From Puccinia triticina (taxonomy: Eukaryota; Basidiomycota; Pucciniomycetes; Pucciniales; Pucciniaceae), in the NCBI RefSeq assembly GCF_026914185.1, contig NC_070566.1, positions 3,968,001-4,032,000 on the forward strand: 64,000 nt of DNA, given 5' to 3'. The notes under the pieces are model-generated. The model saw only the letters and a list, made by a program, of their open reading frames with translations. It did not search any database and was not told the DNA's origin. Shown one piece after another: positions 1 to 10,816 of this stretch; within the stretch, counting starts at the first letter, position 1; every line of letters starts with the position of its first letter. The translations under genes were made by a program, and so were the position numbers.

Positions 1-1113
1 CTAGAGAAAATTGACATGAAAAAATCATATTTTAACGCAACAAGCAGTTAAAAAACCACTTCCTGCAGCCCAGTAGCCACAAAAACTTCACAGTAAAATA
101 GTGCATGTGCAATTTCACAGCCTGATAATTTTCAGAATTTTCACCAGCTTTCCTGTAGCTCAAATAGGTATTGCGTTTATTATTTTGCGTATACGTATAA
201 CTTTTCTGTTACACACACCAAAGGCACAATATTTTGAGAGCCCAGAGAAATATGCTTCAAATTAATTCCCTGAAATTCCTATCAATAGTGTGTCATTATA
301 AAATGAGATATAAGGGGTGCGCGGCAGGCTTAGTAGGAAAATTACTGCTAACTGTATAGCTTTTTTGTTACACACCCAAACAGTCCCAAAATTTCAGAAA
401 TTTTTTCATTGTGAATATTCTCCGCGCCATCAATTTCTTGCCAATAGTGTGTCATGATAACATGAAATGTAGTGCGGCGGGCTTAGTAGGAAAATGACTG
501 CTAACTTATCTCATGTTTAATTACACACTATTGCTAAGAGCTTTATGGCGCGGATATTATGAAAAATTTAAACATTCCTGAAAATTTCAGACTGTTTCAG
601 CATGTAACAAAAAATCTATACATGTAGCAGCCATTTTCCTACTAAGCCCGCCGCACTACATTTCATGTTATCATGACACACTATTGGCAAGAGATTGATG
701 GCGCGGAGAATATTCACAATGAAAAAATTTCTGAAACTTTTGGACTGTTTTGGTGTGTAACAAAAAAGCTATACAGTTAGCAGTAATTTTCCTACTAAGC
801 CTGCCGCGCACCCCTTATATCTCATTTTATAATGACACAATATTGCTAACAATTTCAGGGAATTAATTTGAAGCATATTTCTCTGTGCTCTCAAAATATT
901 GTGCCTTTGGTGTGTGTAATAGAAAAGTTATACATATACGCAAAATAATAAACGCAATACCTATTTGAGCTACAAATTCTGAAAATTATCAGGCTGTGAA
1001 ATTGCACATGCACTATTGTACTGTGAAGTTTTTGTGGCTACTGGGTTGCAGGAAGTGGTTTTTTGACTGCTTGTTGCGTTAAAATATGATTTTTTCATGT
1101 CAATTTTCTCTAG
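1..1113. repeat. Large palindrome (foldback), centre near 557
   Basis: The first bases (CTAGAGAAAATTGACATG) are the reverse complement of 1096-1113, and the match continues inward through both arms to about 557, with a few mismatches. The arms are therefore about 550 bp with almost no loop. The left edge is the window start, so the true end and any target duplication cannot be seen. The arms are AT-rich and contain no gene. The short open frames in them are mirror images. It is probably a non-autonomous foldback element. Confidence 0.85.
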
Positions 1114-1131
1114 GCTCAAGGAGACCCCTAA

Positions 1132-2761
1132 TGGGAGTTGGAATTGTAATTCTGCAATCCCAAACAGGAGTCAGGATTTTAATTTTGCAAAAAATCCCAG
1201 AAAATAGAGAAATAGTTATATCTCCTCACTGGAGCACCCAAACACTCCCAAAATTTTACAGCAATCTACATACACTGTCTAGAAAATATGTTGAGATTTA
1301 CAGCAGTAGAAACCATCAGGAAGGCCTTGTGGAACAGGGGGGTTAATTTGGTGGATTTCCTACTTAGGCAAACCCCCAAAACCTTATCTATGGTGCTCCA
1401 AATGGTCCCAATTTTTTCCGCCACAAGAATACACTCTTTAAACCATATTCTGAGCTTCACGGCATTGGTACACCTCAGGGACACCTTGTGTAGCCGGGGG
1501 GTGATTTGGCAGATTTCCTACTAAGGCAAACCCGCAAAACCTTATCTATGGTGCTCCAAACGGCCCAAATTTTTTTCTGCCAGAAGAATACACTCTCTAG
1601 AAAATATGTTGAGCTCCAAGGAGGTATTACACATCAGGAACACCTTCTATCAACCGTGGGTCAGCTATGCTAACCATAGCTGTCAGTGTAGCGCAGCGCT
1701 TCACAAATGTGCTATTTTTTAGCGTAGTGTTAGCGCAACTGCGCGCATCTGCGCTAACGCTACGCGCACAGGGTGCAATGCTATTTTAGGTTTTAGCGTA
1801 GCATTAGCGTAGATACGCGCAATTGCACTGACGCCACAAAGGAGCGCGCACTGCGCAAATGCTCTATATTTTAGCCGCAAGCTGCGTGGCGCTAAAGCGC
1901 TTTTTGTGGGGTTAGTGCAATTGGGCGTATCTGCGCTAATGCTACGCTAAACCTAAAATAGCTTTGGGCCCTGTGCACGTAGCGTTAGCGCAGATGCGCG
2001 CAATTGCGCTAACGCTATGCTAAAATATAGCGCATTTGCGCAGTGCGCGCTCCTTTGTGGCGTCAGTGCAATTGCGCGTATCTACGCTAATGCTACGCTA
2101 AAACCTAAAATAGCATTGCACCCTGTGCGCGTAGCGTTAGCGCAGATGCGCGCAGTTGCGCTAACACTACGCTAAAAAATAGCACATTTGTGAAGCGCTG
2201 CGCTACACTGACAGCTATGGTTAGCATAGCTGACCCACGGTTGATAGAAGGTGTTCCTGATGTGTAATACCTCCTTGGAGCTCAACATATTTTCTAGAGA
2301 GTGTATTCTTCTGGCAGAAAAAAATTTGGGCCGTTTGGAGCACCATAGATAAGGTTTTGCGGGTTTGCCTTAGTAGGAAATCTGCCAAATCACCCCCCGG
2401 CTACACAAGGTGTCCCTGAGGTGTACCAATGCCGTGAAGCTCAGAATATGGTTTAAAGAGTGTATTCTTGTGGCGGAAAAAATTGGGACCATTTGGAGCA
2501 CCATAGATAAGGTTTTGGGGGTTTGCCTAAGTAGGAAATCCACCAAATTAACCCCCCTGTTCCACAAGGCCTTCCTGATGGTTTCTACTGCTGTAAATCT
2601 CAACATATTTTCTAGACAGTGTATGTAGATTGCTGTAAAATTTTGGGAGTGTTTGGGTGCTCCAGTGAGGAGATATAACTATTTCTCTATTTTCTGGGAT
2701 TTTTTGCAAAATTAAAATCCTGACTCCTGTTTGGGATTGCAGAATTACAATTCCAACTCCC
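1132..2761. repeat. Second large palindrome with a GCGCTAACGCTA core, centre near 1947
   Basis: The sequence from 1132 (TGGGAGTTGG) is mirrored at 2752-2761. Both arms give the same translated frames in opposite orientation (1288-1524 forward, 2370-2606 reverse), so arm identity is very high over about 800 bp. The middle, about 1680-2230, is built of short GC-rich motifs such as TTAGCGCAGATGCGCGC and GCTAACGCTACGC that are themselves inverted repeats. No coding potential is visible. It lies directly next to the first palindrome. A foldback transposable element is the likely origin. No clear target duplication was found: the left flank ends CCCCTAA and the right flank starts AAACACCCC. Confidence 0.85.
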
Positions 2762-3030
2762 AAAACACCCCCGGGTCAAAATGTGGTCGCGAGGACCTGG
2801 GAAAGACGTCCCAAGGCGGTCTGTGTGACGTAAATTGTGTTTGCAAGTTGATCTTTTAATTTGTGGGAGTTGATTTCTCAACCCCCTTTTTTTTTACGGA
2901 CTTACTTCGCGCACTGCAAAAAGCTCTTCGTGCACTGTGCAGTGCGCAAAGTTTGCAAACACTTCGCGCACTGCGCGTGAAGGGTGCAACTTTTTCAAAT
3001 TATTTTTTGATCAATCAATAGAAAAGCTTA

Positions 3031-3180
3031 GGCCCCGTTTGGAGCCAATATAATCCAGGCAATATATAAGTTTTTTTGCATGACATCCTATGTGACATCT
3101 GATCAGGTCCGCCAAAACTTGATCAGATGTCACAAGTTTCCAGATTATATCGCGCAATTATATCCGCTCCAAACAGGGCC
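3031..3180. mobile_element. Tourist-like MITE (PIF/Harbinger type), TSD TTA
   Basis: This 150-bp insertion has terminal inverted repeats GGCCCCGTTTGGAGC and GCTCCAAACAGGGCC and is flanked by TTA (3028-3030 and 3181-3183). The opposite arm of the same foldback, around 5315-5325, carries the uninterrupted sequence AAGCTTATTATTGTCC in reverse complement, so the empty site is visible in the window. A TTA/TAA duplication is characteristic of PIF/Harbinger elements. There is no coding capacity, so it would depend on a transposase in trans. Confidence 0.9.
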
Positions 3181-3224
3181 TTATTATTGTCCTCTGTGAA
3201 TTTATTGGGTCAGCCTAAATGCAC

Positions 3225-3555
3225 TCCAAACTTTTACTTCGTGCACTCCACATTTTTGGCTTTGGGGGGCCAGCACTCAAAAAAAGTTGGAGTGCCTTGA
3301 TTTTGTACTCCCAAAACATGGAGTCCCCAGATGGGCACTCCATGTTTATTGGAGTACACAACTGGGTACTCCAAAATTGAACAAAATAGGGGAGTGCAGC
3401 TAGATGCACTCCAAAAAAAATGGAGTGCAAGCCCAAGCACTCCACCTTTTCAGTGAAGGATTTGGCTTTGCACTCCAGCTGGCAAATACCAAATGGAGTG
3501 CATTGGGGTGCACTCCAAGTCTCCTTTTTTTTTTGGAGTGCCCATAGCAATTGCA
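3225..3555. repeat. Array of GGAGTGC / GCACTCC motifs, left arm
   Basis: The heptamer GCACTCC or its complement GGAGTGC recurs roughly every 15-45 bases, mostly as TGCACTCCA and TGGAGTGCA pairs that can form small hairpins. The same motif fills the mirrored region at 4565-4835. The array lies between the outer inverted arms and the central hairpin array of the foldback. No protein-coding signal is seen. Confidence 0.8.
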
Positions 3556-3557
3556 CC

Positions 3558-4513
3558 CCTCGATGACCGGTCTGGACCGGTCATCAAGGAGACTTACACG
3601 CCCGGTCATCCAGAGGACTCATACCTCTCGATGACCCGCGCGGACCGGTCAACAGTCACACCTCTCAATGACCGGTGTGTACCAGTCATCGAGGGGAGGT
3701 GCTACTTTCGATGACCGGTTGGTCTGACCGGTCATCAAGAGGAGATGTTACTCCCCTCGATGACCGGCACAGACCGGTCATCGAGAGATGTGACTCAACT
3801 CGATGACCGGTCACCACCGGTCATCGAGAGGTGTGAGCTGGTGTGAGTCCTCTTGATGACCGGTGGTGACCGGTCATTGAGAGGTGTGAGTCCTCTCGAT
3901 GACCGGTCATCACCGGTCATCGAGAGGTGTGAGTCCCCTCGATGACCGGTCTGTGCCGGTCACCGAGGGGAGTAGCACCTCCTCTCGATGACCGGTCAGA
4001 CCGACCGGTCATCGAGAGTAGCACCTCCCCTCTGTTATTCCCCTCGATGACCGGTCATCACCGGTCATCGAGAGGTGTGAGTCCCCTCGATGACCGGTCT
4101 GACCGGTCATCGAGAGATGTGACTCACCTCGATGACCGGTCATCACCGGTCATCGAGAGGTGTTATTACCCTCAATGACCGGACTGACCGATCATCGAGA
4201 GGTGGGAGCCCTCTCAATGACTGGTCATCACCGGTCATCGAGAGGAGGTGTTATTAGGCTTGATGACCGGTGTGACCGATCATCGAGGTGTGAGTCCCCT
4301 CGATGACCGGTCTGTGCCGGTCATCGGGAGGTGTGACCGGTCCGCGCTGGTCATCGAGAGGTCGGTGACTGGCACAGACCGGTCATCGAGAGGAGATGTT
4401 ACTCCCCTCGATGACCGGTCTGTGGTGATTTCCCTCAATGACTGGCAGTCCGGTACAGACCGGTCATTGAGAGGAGATGTTAATCCGCTCAATGCCGGTC
4501 TGTACCGGTCATG
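3558..4513. repeat. Tandem array of GACCGGTC hairpin units
   Basis: More than twenty units of about 40-50 bp occur, each an inverted repeat of the form CTCGATGACCGG ... CCGGTCATCGAG with a loop of a few bases (such as TCTG, TCAT or TACA). Units are joined by short linkers resembling AGGTGTGAGTCCC. Units vary by substitutions (CTCAATGACCGG, ATGACCGATC). A smaller array of the same type lies at 52250-52410 beside a chromovirus. Linkers are similar to one another rather than unique, and there are no associated cas-like genes, so this is not a CRISPR array. It behaves like a satellite made of hairpins. Confidence 0.85.
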
Positions 4514-4564
4514 GATATCAGGAGGATCAAGTGGGGTGTGTTTGTACATAGCCCTGTTGAAGTT

Positions 4565-4835
4565 GTAGGCACTCCCCTTTTGAGGAGGAGAAATATCGGG
4601 AATGGAGTGCTGGGGGAATGCACTCCAATCTGATGGAGTGAGACTCATGGGCACTCATTACATTTCCTGGCCACTGGAGTTCTTTGTGGTGCACTCCAAA
4701 GAGTCGTGAGTCCCCGGTTCTGCACTCCAATTGACTTGGAGTACTCTAGTCTGTACTCCAACAATCATTGGAGTGCACACTCCATACACTCACTTTTGGA
4801 GTGCTTTTGGGATTTTTTTGGAGTGCATTTAGGCT
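4565..4835. repeat. Array of GGAGTGC / GCACTCC motifs, right arm
   Basis: This is the mirror counterpart of the array at 3225-3555, with GGAGTGC and GCACTCC recurring through the segment and ending at GGAGTGCATTTAGGCTGACC, the reverse complement of 3210-3230. It marks the start of the right outer arm of the foldback. Confidence 0.75.
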
Positions 4836-4843
4836 GACCCAAT

Positions 4844-5293
4844 TTATTTGGAGTTTTTTGAAGCTTCTCTGTATGCTTAAAAATTCCACCAATAAAATGA
4901 ACAAGTACAGTCACTTGGGGACCTGGAATCCATATTCCCACCAGTCAAAAAATCCACATAATTTAGTGAATCATGATACATACAAATTCAAACTCTTTAG
5001 AATCTTTTGGCCACTTTGTGCAAGAATAAGGCTTTCAAAAATTAGGAAAGTTCACCACTTACTGGCGCATTTTGGCATATCTTGAGAAAAAGTTACTGGT
5101 TTTTGAAAGCCTTGTCCTTGTACAAAGTGGACAAAAAGTTCTAAAACTTTTAAATACATATTTAATATGATTCACTAAATTATTTGGATTTTTTGGCCTG
5201 TGGGAATATGAATTCCAGGTCCCCAAATGGCTGTACTTGTTTTTTTTATTGGTGGGATTTTTAAGCATACAAGGAAGCTTCAAGAAACTCCAA
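4844..5293. mobile_element. Small AT-rich foldback inserted in the right arm
   Basis: Inverted ends TTATTTGGAGTTTTTTGAAG (4844 onward) and CTTCAAGAAACTCCAAATAA bound a segment of about 450 bp whose halves pair around 5070. The left arm of the host foldback has the uninterrupted junction (GAATTTATTGGGTCAGCC near 3200), showing that this is a later insertion. The exact target duplication is ambiguous: comparison with the empty arm leaves about three shared bases (AAT). No gene is encoded. Confidence 0.7.
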
Positions 5294-5487
5294 ATAAATT
5301 CACAGAGGACAATAATAAGCTTGTCTATTGATTGGTCAAAAAATAATTTGAAAAATTTACGCCCTTCACGCGCAGTGCGCGAAGTGTTTGCAAACTTCAC
5401 GCACTGCACAGTGCGCAAAGTGTTTGCAAACTTCACGCACTGCACAGTGCGCAAAGAGCTTTTCGCAGTGCGCAAATTAAGTCCGTT

Positions 5488-7028
5488 TTTTTATTTCATG
5501 GTGGCTCTGCCATAGTAGCCAGCTGACATTCCCTACCCATGAGATGAGTCTCTGCTCAGAAAAAAAGTCTGAAGAAAGAAAAATAATTGTTTTTACTCAG
5601 GTGGATCTCTTACTTGCCCTGTAGTTCCTTAGGTGAATAGGTCCATCTGGGATTTTCTGGTAACCATTCATCTCTATCTGTGGACAAGTTTTTATACCTG
5701 ACCAAGTAAAGTCTGGTGTCTTTTTCTTGAATTCTTTCTTTCTTTTCTTTCAAGATCTTATTTACTCTTAATTGTCCTGAGGGTGGAGTTTCTTCTATGG
5801 GGACAGGTTGTGAGGGGGCTAAGTCTTCTTCAGGCCTGATCTTGTAAGGTTTGATCAGGCTAACGGGAAATACTGGGTGTTTCCAAGTTCCTCACTGTGA
5901 ATGACTACTACTGTGTTTTTACCATGTAATTGTTTAATGGTAAAATTTCCTATGAATGGAGGTTTAAGTTTCCTGCTACCACCTAAATTATTAAAATTTA
6001 CCGTGAATAATAGTACTTTTTCACCAATTTTGAACTCAGGCTCCTTATGGCTCTTGCCCCATGTTACCTTGTTTTATTCAACAGCATCATCTACACATTT
6101 CCTGGCATGCTGGTGTGTTGAATCCAGTATCTTTTCAAAGTCAAGATCTGTAGGGTGAAAATGAGGTAATTTGTCATTAATATTGTCTTTGGGCCTTTGT
6201 GGAATCCATCATCTCTGTAGTACGTATGGAGCTACTTTAGTAGAGGAGTGTTTACTACTATTGTATCACTGCCAGCATGATTGGCTGGGATGAATTCATC
6301 CCAGTTTAACTGGGATGCACTCAACCAATTTAAAATGGGTTGATCTCATCCAATGAAATATAAACCCAAGGGGGGTACCTTGGATTTATATTTCATCAGT
6401 TAAGATCAACCAAGTTTAAATTGGTTGAGTTCATCTCAGTTTAACTGGGATAACCTCAACCCAGCCAATTATGCTGGCAGTGTATGCTATTCCAAGGGGA
6501 GGCAATTGGCTTACCTAATTGTGAGTGTATCCGTCATGATTTTTGAATTTGAATCCAAAGGAGCAGAATCTGTGCAACATATCTTCCAAGGTTTGGATCA
6601 TTCTTTCTGCTAACCCATCTGTCTGAGGATAATAAGCCGTATAGAATGCTAATTTGGTGCCTAGCATGTCATGGAGGTTCCTCCAAAATTCTGAGGTGAA
6701 TTTGAGATCTCTGTCATTCATGATGATTTTTGGAATTCCTAAGTCAGCCATGATTCTGTTCCAAAATAGCATAGCCACTTCCATAGCTGTGTCATCTTTA
6801 TGATTAGGGATAAATCTGTCCACAACAACAAGGACTGAGTTGTAAGAATAGCTTCCTCCTGGGGGTAGACCTGTAACAAAATCCATATTTGCTATATTCC
6901 ATTTCTCCGTGGGTTCTGCAATTTTCTGGAGTAGTCCAAATCTTTTACCAGTCTGTTTGTTCCCCTTCTGGCACGCATCACAGGATTGGATGTAATTATA
7001 TACTTGCTCTTTCCAGTAAATCTACCAT
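5488..7028 (-). pseudogene. Decayed Ty3/Gypsy chromovirus: LTR edge, chromodomain, integrase
   Basis: The minus strand matches the near-intact chromovirus at 56104-62173. The LTR start TGTCAG sits at 5523-5528 after the same polypurine-like GGTAGGGA, chromodomain codons lie around 5620-5770, the integrase C-terminal region around 5850-6260, and the integrase core at 6515-6886 ([11 protein letters not shown] and an [18 protein letters not shown] stretch are recognisable). Frames are broken by indels and stops. A MITE at 6267-6482 and the foldback starting at 7029 interrupt it. The 3' LTR is cut off at about 5490 by the foldback to its left. It is a dead copy; its value is as an empty-site reference. 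Confidence 0.88.
6267..6482. mobile_element. 216-bp MITE with CACTG termini, TSD TAT (copy 1)
   Basis: The termini are CACTGCCAGCATGATTGGC and the inverse GCCAATTATGCTGGCAGTG, the body is almost fully palindromic, and TAT flanks it (6264-6266, 6483-6485). The intact chromovirus has the unoccupied sequence at about 61272-61290 (GCATACAATAGTAG in sense), which proves insertion into the integrase region of the older copy. A second copy of the same length is at 16563-16778. CACTG ends with 3-bp duplications fit a CACTA/CMC-type non-autonomous element. Confidence 0.92.
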
Positions 7029-9636
7029 CACTACCAAGATGGATGAATTTGCGATGTCGTATATTGATCAATATAGCGTATATTGATCAATTTTTTTTTA
7101 TTATTCTTCTTGATACCTTTGTCTGTTTTCCATGTCTCCTTAATACCATTCTATAATCTCTCTCCTTCCCCTTGTGTTAGCTTCAAGCCACAGGAATCTT
7201 TTTTTTGCCTGATAACATTCATAAATTTCTACATACACCATTCAATTCTTCCTGAAAAGAAGACATTGCTAGTTTTAGGATTAATCCAGGGTGGCTGAGG
7301 GGTCTCAATTTTTTTTTTTCTTTTTTTTTTTACTTCAACAATTGATCTGTTATCAGAAGTCTGCAAATTGACTTTTTTTTCAAAAAAGGAGAAACATTGA
7401 CCCATGACCTCTCTCACAATACCATCCTGCACACATTTTTAATTTGGTTGGTTGAACTTGCTCAAGATATTGCATATCATACTTGAAGTGCTACATGCAT
7501 AGAAGGCCTTTTTGAAATTAGTTTACCATGGGTTAGCATATTTTTGTCAGGTTGTTTTTTTTATCTACTTTTGTTAGCAACCACAGATTAATGAGGAATA
7601 TTTCCACATAAAATTTTGTTGGACAATTTTTGTGAATATAAAACCCAGGAATAATGTTTTTGGGGTCACATCCATTATGCAGCAGCTGCAATCTGATCAG
7701 TTGCCAAATATCACTAATTTGGAAGTTTCTTGGTGTTTGTGCCACTATATCTCAACACAGGCTGGGGGTTCTTCCATGATATTGGTATCAAAATGTTCAG
7801 TAGCCCCCAAGGATCCATTGTGTACCTTAAATGACCACAAAACCCCCAAATGTGGCAGCTACAAGCTCATCAGTTGCCAAATCTCACTAATTTGGTAGGT
7901 TCTTGGTGTTGCTGCCACTATATCTCAACACAACCTGGGAGTTCTTCCATGATATTGGTTTCAAAATGATCAATAGTCCCCAAGGATTCATTGTGTACCT
8001 TAAATTACCATAAAACTCCCTAATGTAGCCCTACGACCTGATCAGTTGCCAAATATCACTAATTTGGTAGTTTCTTGGTGTTTCTGCCACTATATCTCAG
8101 CGCAGCGTGGAAGTTCTTCCATGATATTGGTACCAAAATGATCACATGCCCCTGAAGATTTATTGTGTACCTTGAATGAACACAAAACCCCCAAATGTAG
8201 CAGCCACAATGTGATCAGTTGGCAAATATCACTAATTTGGTAGTTTCTTGGTGTTTCTGCCATTATATCTCAGCACAGCGTTGGAGTTCTTCCATGATAT
8301 TGGTACCAAAATGATCAAATTCCCTTGAAGATTAATTGTGTACCTTGAATGACAACAATACCCCCAAATGTAGCAGCTAGGATGTGATCAGTTGCAAAAT
8401 ATCACTAATTTGGTAGTTTCTGGTGTTTCTGCCACTATATGTCAGCGCAGCGTGGGATTTCTTCCATAATATTGGTATCAAAATGGTCAAATTCCCTCAA
8501 AGATTCATTGAGTACCTGGTATGACCACAAAACCCCCATATGTAGCAGCCACAATGTGATCAGTCGCCAAATATCACTAATTTGGCAACTGATCACAGTG
8601 TGGCTGCTACATTTGGGGGTATTGTGGTCATTCAAGGTACACAATGAATCTTCAGGGGAATTTGATTATTTCGGTACCAACATCATGGAAGAACTCCCAT
8701 GCTGAGCTGAGATATAGTGGCAGAAACACCAAGAAACTACCAAATTAGAACATTTGCCAACTGATCACATTGTGGCTGCTACAATTGGGGGTTTTGTGGT
8801 CATCCAAGGTACACAATGAATCTTCAGGGCCATTTGATCATTTTGGTACCAATATCATGGAAGAACTCCCATGCTGGCCTGAGATATAGTGGCAGAAACA
8901 CCAAGAAACTACCAAATTAGTGATATTTGGCAACTGATCACATGGTGGCTGCTACATTTGGGTGTTTTGTGGTCATCCAAGATACTCAATGAATGTTTGA
9001 GGGCATGTGATCATTTTGGTACCAATATCACGGAAGAACTCCCATGCTGCACTGAGATATAGTGGCCAAAACACCAAGAAACTACCAAATTAGTGATATT
9101 TGGCAACTGATCACAGTGTCGCCGCTACATTTGGGGGTTTTGTGGTCATTCAAGGTACACAATGAATCTTCAGCAGTTATTAATCATTTTGGTACCAATA
9201 TCATGGAAGAACTCCCACGCTGTGCTGAGATATAGTGGCGGAAACATCAAGAAACTACCAAATTAGTGATATTTGGCAACTGATCACATGGTGGCTGCTA
9301 CATTTGGGGGTTTTGTGGTCATCCAAGATACTCAATGAATGTTTGAGGGCATGTGATCATTTTGGTACCAATATCACGGAAGAACTCCCATGCTTCACTG
9401 AGATATAGTGGCCGAAACACCAAGAAACTACCAAATTAGTGATATTTGGCAACTGATCACAGTGTTGCTGCTACATTTGGGGGTTTTGTGGTCATTCAAG
9501 GTACACAATGAAGCTTCAGCGGTGATTAATCACTTTGGTACCAATATCATGGAAGAACTCCCATGCTGTGCTGAGATATAATGGAGGAAACATCAAGAAA
9601 CTACCAAATTAGTGATATTTGTCAACTGGTTACATT

Positions 9637-10816
9637 CACCAGAAAAAAAAATAGTCACTTGATGACAAGTGACATGCCAGCTCCAGCAGGCTACCCACCA
9701 TCTACACACCATCTACCCATCATCTACCCACCATCTACCCACCAACTAACCAGTTTAAGAATTTCCACAGGAGATCCTCAGTTTTTGCTGGGCACCACTG
9801 ATCCCCATTTCTGGTCAGCTGATACTCAACTTTAGCTCCCAGATTATGCTCAGCTTTGGTGCCCAGCTCATGCTCAGCTTTGTTGCCCAGATCAGAACCA
9901 GTCCTAGCCCAGCTTATTTTCAGCTTTATTCCAGTCATGGCTCAGCTTACACTCAGATTAGGACTATCATTGGCCCAGCCAATTCTCAGCTTTGGACCAG
10001 TATTGGCTCAGCTGATTTCCAGCTTTGGATAAATCTTGGCCCAGCCAATGCTCAGATTCTGAGTCTGACCACTCCTGTAACAGCTTATGCTCATCTGTGG
10101 ACCAGCCTTGGCTCAGCTGATGCTCAGCCATGGACCAACCTTGGCTAAGACAATGCTCAGCTGTGGACCAGCCTTGGCTCAGCTGATGCTCAGCTGTGGA
10201 ACAGCCTTGGCTCAGCAGATGCTCAGCTGGGGAACCGCCTTGGCTCAGGTGATATTAATCTTTTGAATAGTCTCAAAAAATCTGATACTCAGCTTTGGAA
10301 GAGCCTTGGCTCAGCCAAAGCTCAGCTTTGTACCAGCATTGGCTCAGCCAATGCTCAGCTTTTGAAATATTTTGGCCCAGCTGGTGTTAATCTTTGGAAC
10401 AGTGTTGTCCCAGCTGATCCTAAACTCTGCACAAGCCTTTTCCAAGATGATGCTCAGCTTTGGACCATTGTTGGCTAAGCTGATGCTCAGATTTGGAGTA
10501 TTCTTGGTCCAGCTGACACTTGGATTTGTTTCAGGCTTGAAATATCCAATGCTCAGCTGTGGCCCAGGCTCAGCCAATGCTCAGCTTTGGCCCAGGCTCA
10601 GTCAATGCCTACTGCTCAGCTTATGATGAGCATCAGCTGTTCCTGGGAAAAAATTGGGATCAGCTGACTGTGCCACATTGAGTGCTCTGGTGCAGTCCTG
10701 CAAGCTCTACAAGTGCTGGTGGAGCAGACTTGGAGCAGCGCTGGAGTAGCTCTGAAGCAGAAACCAAAGCTGCATCATGTCACTTGCCATCAAGTGACTA
10801 TTTTTTTTTCCTGGTG
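9637..10816. mobile_element. Nested 1.2-kb foldback, CACCAG ends, TSD ATT
   Basis: The inverted ends CACCAGAAAAAAAAATAGTC and GACTATTTTTTTTTCCTGGTG enclose 1180 bp. ATT is duplicated at 9634-9636 and 10817-10819. Neighbouring 172-bp repeat units have the uninterrupted CACATTGTGG sequence, so the empty site is known. The inside is a short-period array. The 3-bp duplication and CAC-starting ends again suggest a CACTA-related non-autonomous element, inserted into an older member of a similar group. Confidence 0.85.
9830..10620 (+). repeat. Short-period array of GCTCAGCTTTGGACCAGC-type units
   Basis: Units of roughly 30-35 bp of the form GATGCTCAGCTTTGGACCAG + CCTTGGCTCAGCT repeat about two dozen times with drift. 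The array contains several open frames only because the repeat lacks stops in some phases, giving translated PubMed-less low-complexity peptides rich in L, Q, S and W. It is the core of the nested foldback and is not considered coding. Confidence 0.8.

Larger units (their letters stand above)
2896..5486. mobile_element. Composite foldback element with T-run target duplication
   Basis: The termini are inverted: ACGGACTTACTTCGCGCAC at the left and its counterpart ending TAAGTCCGT at 5486. The arms run inward for over 300 bp with GCGCACTGC motifs. Runs of T flank both ends in the same orientation (2887-2895 and 5487-5492), as expected for a duplicated poly-T target, although a T-run is weak evidence. 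Inside the arms lie GGAGTGC arrays, and the centre is a GACCGGTC hairpin array. Each arm has taken one further insertion absent from the other arm (a 150-bp MITE on the left, a ~450-bp foldback on the right). No protein is encoded. The superfamily is not determined. Confidence 0.75.

Noticed and set aside
3558..4513. Possible CRISPR-like array (hairpin repeats with short spacers)
   Set aside because: Linkers are similar to each other and not unique, units vary strongly, the context is a eukaryotic foldback, and no cas genes are present.
9846..10626. Several open frames of 70-100 codons on both strands
   Set aside because: They arise from the short-period repeat that lacks stops in some phases; no protein-like features or frame conservation.
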